This document shows, piece after piece, positions 13,836 to 16,881 of a DNA stretch of 16,881 bases. Source of the stretch: an uncultured Clostridia bacterium (lineage in GTDB: Bacteria; Bacillota_A; Clostridia; TANB77; CAG-508). A model generated the notes under the pieces. The model did no database searches and had not been told where the DNA came from. It saw nothing but the letters and a program-made list of their open reading frames with translations. A program made the position numbers and the translations under genes. Where the stretch lies: NCBI GenBank assembly GCA_947369305.1, contig CANBLA010000011.1, forward strand, positions 1-16,881, given 5' to 3'. Within the stretch, counting starts at the first letter, position 1, and each line of letters opens with the position of its first letter.

Positions 13836-15022
13836 TGTATGAAGTATTTGCTGATTTGCATGTCCATATTGGAAGAAGTGAAAAAGGAAAACCAATTAAA
13901 ATAACGGCTGCAAGGAGCTTAAATTTTGCTAATATTGCTAAAGAATGTGTAGAGAAAAAAGGAATACAAATGGTGGGAATTATTGATTGTGCTTCACCGT
14001 ATGTGATTGAAGACATCGAAAAATTTTTAGAAAATGGAGAAGCCTTTGAAATTCCAGATGGTGGTATTATCTATAAAAATAAAGTTTGTATCATTTTGGG
14101 AAGTGAGATTGAAACTTCAGAGATAAACGATGAGGGAAAAACGGGAAGTGCACATAATTTGTGCTATTTTCCAACCTTAAAAGATATTAAAGCTTTTTCG
14201 AAAGAGATGGCAATGCATATCAAAAATATGACACTTAGTTCACAAAGAGCCGATATTTCAGCATATGAACTAATTGACATTGTAGAAAAGTACAATGGAA
14301 TTTTAATTCCGGCACACTGTTTTACACCACATAAGAGTTTTTATGGGAATTGTACATCGTCTTTAAGAAGGATTTTCCAAGAAAAATATGAAAAGATTCC
14401 TGCAATTGAATTGGGATTAAGTTCTGATACTTTTTTAGCAGATCAAATTTCCGAATTGGAAACAAAAACATTTTTGACAAATTCTGATGCACATTCACTT
14501 CCTAAAATTGCAAGAGAATATAATAAAATGCAGTTAGAAAAAATTAGTTTTAGAGAATTTGTCAAGGCTTTGAAAAATGAGGATGGACGAAAAATTTCTG
14601 CTAATTATGGCTTGGATCCTAAGTTGGGGAAATATCATAGGACGTATTGTGAAGTTTGTGATAAAAGGATTGATGGAACTGCGCCAGTTACGAAATGCAA
14701 TTCTTGTGATAGCAGAAATATAACGATGGGGGTTTTTGACCGAATTGAAATCATCAAAGATAAAAAAGAAATGAAAAATCCTGATTTTAGACCAGAATAT
14801 ATTTACCAAATTCCGCTTACCTTTATTCCCGGTTTGGGAAATAAAACAATTGACAAATTGTTAAATCATTTTGACACAGAAATGACAATCTTACATAAAG
14901 TTTCCAGAGATGATATTGAGGCTGTTGTAGGAAATAGGATTGCCAATAATATTATCTTAGCCAGAGAGGGAAAAATGCATATTGTAGAAGGCGGAGGCGG
15001 AGTTTACGGAAAAGTAGAATAA
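13835..15022 (+). CDS. Endonuclease Q-like PHP-domain protein (TIGR00375 family)
   Basis: A 395-residue protein with the full EndoQ layout. The PHP metal-binding domain has DLHVHIGRS (D7, H9, H11), GSEIETSE (E91), H107, PAHCFTPH (H161) and NSDAHSLP (D218, H220). A zinc-ribbon-like segment has C272/C275 and C288/C291 (YCEVC...KCNSC). A helix-hairpin-helix-like DNA-binding stretch follows (about 325-375, with PLTFIPGLGNKTIDKLLNHF), and the GGGGVYGK end is family-typical. Characterised EndoQ enzymes nick DNA 5' of deaminated bases (hypoxanthine, uracil, xanthine) and abasic sites. It starts inside the stop codon of the glycosidase gene (TAATG), with GGGGAGGACG as its ribosome binding site, so translation is coupled. 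Function is inferred from architecture; it has not been shown in this organism. Confidence 0.87.
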   Translation: MYEVFADLHVHIGRSEKGKPIKITAARSLNFANIAKECVEKKGIQMVGIIDCASPYVIEDIEKFLENGEAFEIPDGGIIYKNKVCIILGSEIETSEINDEGKTGSAHNLCYFPTLKDIKAFSKEMAMHIKNMTLSSQRADISAYELIDIVEKYNGILIPAHCFTPHKSFYGNCTSSLRRIFQEKYEKIPAIELGLSSDTFLADQISELETKTFLTNSDAHSLPKIAREYNKMQLEKISFREFVKALKNEDGRKISANYGLDPKLGKYHRTYCEVCDKRIDGTAPVTKCNSCDSRNITMGVFDRIEIIKDKKEMKNPDFRPEYIYQIPLTFIPGLGNKTIDKLLNHFDTEMTILHKVSRDDIEAVVGNRIANNIILAREGKMHIVEGGGGVYGKVE

Positions 15023-15071
15023 AATAGAAAATAGATGAATACACTTAAAAATAGAAAAAGGGAAGAGGCTT

Positions 15072-15687
15072 ATGAATAAAAGTGTATTTTTTTATTACTG
15101 GAAAAATAATAAAAGGAATTTTTTAATGTTGATAATTTTATTTTGCATTGGGATTATACTTGGGATTACATTTATTAATCATGCAAATGAAAGTCAGATG
15201 GAGGAAATTGCTTCCTATGTAAATTCCTTAAAAGACAATATAAAAAATTCAGATGATATTAATAAAACGATGATATTAACTCAAAGTATGAAACAAAATG
15301 CGGTCTTTGTTTTACTAATTTGGTTTTTAGGTTGTACGATTTTAGGAAGCTTTTTGATTTACATTGCAATTATTTATAGAGGATTTTCTATTGGATATAC
15401 AGTATCAGCAATGATTGCTACACTAGGAGTGAAGTCTCGGAAGTGTTTTTGCTTTATTATCGTTATTGTTTCAGAACTTAATTTTCCTTCCTATGATATT
15501 TATGTTATCAAATAGTGGAGTTAAATTATATAAAAATTTAAAACAGGATCCATATATGAACATAAAGCTAGAATTAGTAAGACACACAGTGATTATGTTT
15601 ATGACTCTTGTTGTTTCAGTAATGGCTAGTTTTATTGAAGTATACATTTCTACAAATTTTTTGATATTTTTTAAAAAATTTTTCTAA
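15072..15687 (+). pseudogene. spoIIM: Stage II sporulation protein M, split by a one-base frameshift
   Basis: SpoIIM is the membrane subunit of the DMP (SpoIID-M-P) peptidoglycan machine that drives engulfment in sporulation. The first frame gives MNKSVFFYYWKNNKRNFLML, a membrane helix, the GCTILGSFLIYIAIIYRGFS core and IGYTVSAMIATLGVKS, then runs into an out-of-family tail and stops at 15515. Removing C15438 restores the continuation GSVFALLSLLFQNLIFLPMI, then LSNSGVKLYKNLKQDP, and RHTVIMFMTLVVSVMASFIEVYIS to the stop at 15687, about 204 residues, a normal SpoIIM length. The site (TCTCGGAAG) is not a homopolymer or a clear slippery heptamer. It is either a true inactivating mutation or a sequence/assembly error. 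xerD follows, as near Bacillus spoIIM. Confidence 0.87.
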
Positions 15688-15693
15688 AAACCC

Positions 15694-15722
15694 TTTACAT
15701 TTTTGGAAAAATCTGATAATAT
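15694..15722 (+). promoter_or_regulatory. Promoter of xerD
   Basis: TTTACA (15694-15699) and TAATAT (15717-15722) are 17 bases apart; TG two bases before GATAAT gives a partly extended -10. A start near 15729 leaves a leader of about 35 bases with AAGGAATGGGG before ATG 15764. It begins six bases after the spoIIM stop, so xerD need not depend on the spoIIM message. Confidence 0.65.
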
Positions 15723-15763
15723 ATATGTGTCTTATGTAAATTATTAAGGAATGGGGTATAATC

Positions 15764-16645
15764 ATGGATAAACAAATTAAACTTTTTTTAGAATTCTTAC
15801 AAAACGATAAAAAATTGTCGAACAATACGTTGCAATCATACAAAAGAGATATTTTACAATATCAAACTTACATAGACAAAAATAAGTTAAATTATTTAAA
15901 AATAGATGATGAACAATTAAATAAATATTTAAAGAGCTTATCGAGAGTAGGCAAAAAGCCATCAACAATTTCAAGAAATTTAGCGACAATACGTGCTTTT
16001 TATCAATTTTTAATACGTACTAAAAAATTGAAAAAAGATCCAACAGAAGGAATTCATTCACCAAAAGTAGAGAAAAAAGTTCCTAGTGTTTTAACAGCTA
16101 AAGAAGTTGAGTTATTGTTAAACCAACCTAAAAATATTGATTTAAAAGGAATTCGTGATAAAGCAATGCTTGAATTTGCTTATGCTACAGGAATGCGAGT
16201 AACGGAAATTATTTCTTTGGATATTACGGATGTGAATGTAGAAGAAAGTTATGTTGCATGTAATAGTGGAAATAACAAAAGAAATATTCCGTTAGGTTCT
16301 ATGTCTTTGCAAGCATTAGTAGAATATATAGAAAAAGCAAGACCAGTCTTAATCAAAGATGAAAATGACAAAGCACTTTTTGTTAATATCAATGGAAAAA
16401 GACTTACGAGACAAGGTTTCTGGAAAATTGTTAAATATTATAAAGAACAAGCTCATATTTCAAAAGATATTACACCACATGTTTTAAGACATTCATTTGC
16501 AACACATTTATTGAAAAATGGAGCAGATTTGAAATCGATTCAAACAATGTTAGGTCATTCTGATATTTCATCAACACAAGTATATATGCAGTTTAAGAAT
16601 GAAAATTTAAAAGATATTTATAATAAAGCACATCCACGTGCGTAA
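15764..16645 (+). CDS. xerD: Tyrosine recombinase XerD
   Basis: A 293-residue tyrosine recombinase of Xer type, which resolves chromosome dimers at dif with a partner Xer protein. The N-terminal SAM-like core-binding domain is at about 1-90 (FLQNDKKLSNNTLQSYKRDI ... RNLATIRAFYQFLI). The catalytic domain has all six expected residues: R145 (TGMRVTEI), K172 (GNNKRNIPL), H239 and R242 (HVLRHSFATHLL), H265 (LGHSDISSTQ) and the nucleophile Y274 (TQVYMQF). The beta-hairpin around K172 reads SGNNKRN in place of the more usual GKGNKER. Length is typical. The XerD rather than XerC label follows overall look and the spoIIM neighbourhood; no integrative-element features flank it. Confidence 0.9.
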   Translation: MDKQIKLFLEFLQNDKKLSNNTLQSYKRDILQYQTYIDKNKLNYLKIDDEQLNKYLKSLSRVGKKPSTISRNLATIRAFYQFLIRTKKLKKDPTEGIHSPKVEKKVPSVLTAKEVELLLNQPKNIDLKGIRDKAMLEFAYATGMRVTEIISLDITDVNVEESYVACNSGNNKRNIPLGSMSLQALVEYIEKARPVLIKDENDKALFVNINGKRLTRQGFWKIVKYYKEQAHISKDITPHVLRHSFATHLLKNGADLKSIQTMLGHSDISSTQVYMQFKNENLKDIYNKAHPRA

Positions 16646-16659
16646 AAATTGTCATATTT

Positions 16660-16713
16660 AAAAAACTCCTTGCATAAAATATTAATAATAATATTTTATC
16701 AAAGGAGTTTTTT
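16660..16713 (+). terminator. Long hairpin: xerD terminator that also covers the asnB ribosome binding site
   Basis: The outer stem pairs 16660-16671 with 16702-16713 (AAAAAACTCCTT / AAGGAGTTTTTT, 12 bp). After a 2x2 internal loop, an inner stem pairs 16674-16684 with 16689-16699 (11 bp, AT only) around a 4-base ATAA loop. The right arm ends in six T residues, as a rho-independent terminator, 14 bases after xerD. The same arm contains AAAGGAG (16701-16707), the ribosome binding site for ATG 16714, so the site is paired in the folded RNA. A possible promoter (TTGTCA 16649-16654 with CATAAA 16673-16678, 18 apart) would start inside the hairpin and make a message lacking the left arm. Confidence 0.75.
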
Positions 16714-16881
16714 ATGTGTGGAATTGTTGGAATGGTAAATTATAAAGAGGATATTTCGGAGCAAGATTCGATGATTAGAAATATGACAAAAAAATTGTCT
16801 AAAAGAGGACCAGATGAAGAGGGTGAGCCTGAAGAAACGTGTTTGCAGATTGGAAGCGTTGCGGATGGGGCACCGGATGTA
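16714..16881 (+). CDS. Class-II glutamine amidotransferase, probably asparagine synthetase (3' end outside window)
   Basis: Fifty-six codons are visible. MCGIVGMVNYKEDISEQDSM gives the catalytic Cys2 of Ntn-type glutaminase domains, and KKLSKRGPDEEG supplies the RGPD motif typical of asparagine synthetase B (glutamine-hydrolysing) and its relatives. AsnB makes asparagine from aspartate, ATP and glutamine. The start follows AAAGGAG with good spacing, but inside a hairpin. After RGPDEEG the reading no longer resembles the family: the expected LGHxRLxIxD block is not seen and the last 61 bases are unusually GC-rich. The family call rests only on the first 40 residues; purF or glmS fit less well because of RGPD. 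Confidence 0.7.
   Translation, partial: MCGIVGMVNYKEDISEQDSMIRNMTKKLSKRGPDEEGEPEETCLQIGSVADGAPDV

Noticed and set aside
13393..14016. Minus-strand open frames inside the glycosidase and EndoQ genes
   Set aside because: They are antisense shadows of well-supported genes with no family likeness.
15438..15466. Programmed ribosomal frameshifting in spoIIM
   Set aside because: No slippery heptamer or downstream pseudoknot-like structure was seen at TCTCGGAAG, and the SpoIIM family is not known to use frameshifting.
15764..16645. Possibility that the tyrosine recombinase marks an integrated mobile element
   Set aside because: It has standard Xer length and residues, sits beside spoIIM as in other spore formers, and no excisionase, relaxase, phage genes, tRNA or direct-repeat attachment sites were seen.

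Overview
This window is AT-rich, densely coded DNA from a low-GC Gram-positive bacterium, most likely an anaerobic spore-forming (or formerly spore-forming) member of the Clostridia. The lineage is inferred from gene content: AddB nuclease, an Asp23/AmaP/DUF2273 cluster in front of nusB, formate--tetrahydrofolate ligase, SpoIIM beside XerD, strong AGGAGG-type ribosome binding sites and consensus sigma-A promoters. Almost all genes are on the + strand; one is on the - strand. No rRNA, tRNA, CRISPR array, insertion sequence or prophage was seen.

Layout. (1) 1-1905: the C-terminal end of addB (nuclease domain with its iron-sulfur cysteines), then pgeF. (2) 1906-2376: a gene-poor scar holding an unidentified broken ORF and a decayed Phd/ParE-like toxin-antitoxin pair. 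(3) 2377-3705: a Cof-type HAD phosphatase and a family-4 iron-sulfur uracil-DNA glycosylase. (4) 3731-10183: one long transcription unit that opens with a near-consensus promoter and closes with a strong hairpin terminator. It carries asp23-like, amaP, DUF2273, nusB, xseA, a PepSY-like membrane protein, xseB, a DUF212/YuiD membrane protein, fhs and a prepilin-like protein. (5) 10189-12522: a convergent orotate-phosphoribosyltransferase-like gene, and divergent from it an unrecognised 401-residue protein with its own strong promoter, possible operator and terminator. (6) 12573-15022: a promoter, a GC-rich 5' stem-loop, then a membrane-anchored phosphodiester glycosidase whose stop codon overlaps the start of an EndoQ-like PHP-domain DNA endonuclease. 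(7) 15072-16881: spoIIM split by a one-base frameshift, xerD behind its own promoter, a long hairpin that looks like both a terminator and a cover for the next ribosome binding site, and the start of a class-II glutamine amidotransferase (probably asnB).

How the parts relate. DNA repair and recombination recur throughout: AddB (double-strand break processing), UDG4 and EndoQ (deaminated bases), exonuclease VII (XseA+XseB) and XerD (chromosome dimer resolution). The asp23-to-fhs unit mixes envelope stress proteins, antitermination, exonuclease VII and one-carbon metabolism, recalling the yqhY-nusB-folD-xseA-xseB order of Bacillus with fhs as the folate gene. No convincing new multi-gene defence system was seen. 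The most unusual items are the orphan 401-residue gene, the PRT-like gene with a degenerate PRPP loop, the EndoQ/UDG4 pair, the decayed toxin-antitoxin scar, the spoIIM frameshift, the hairpin over the asnB start, and an abrupt composition change in the last 61 bases.
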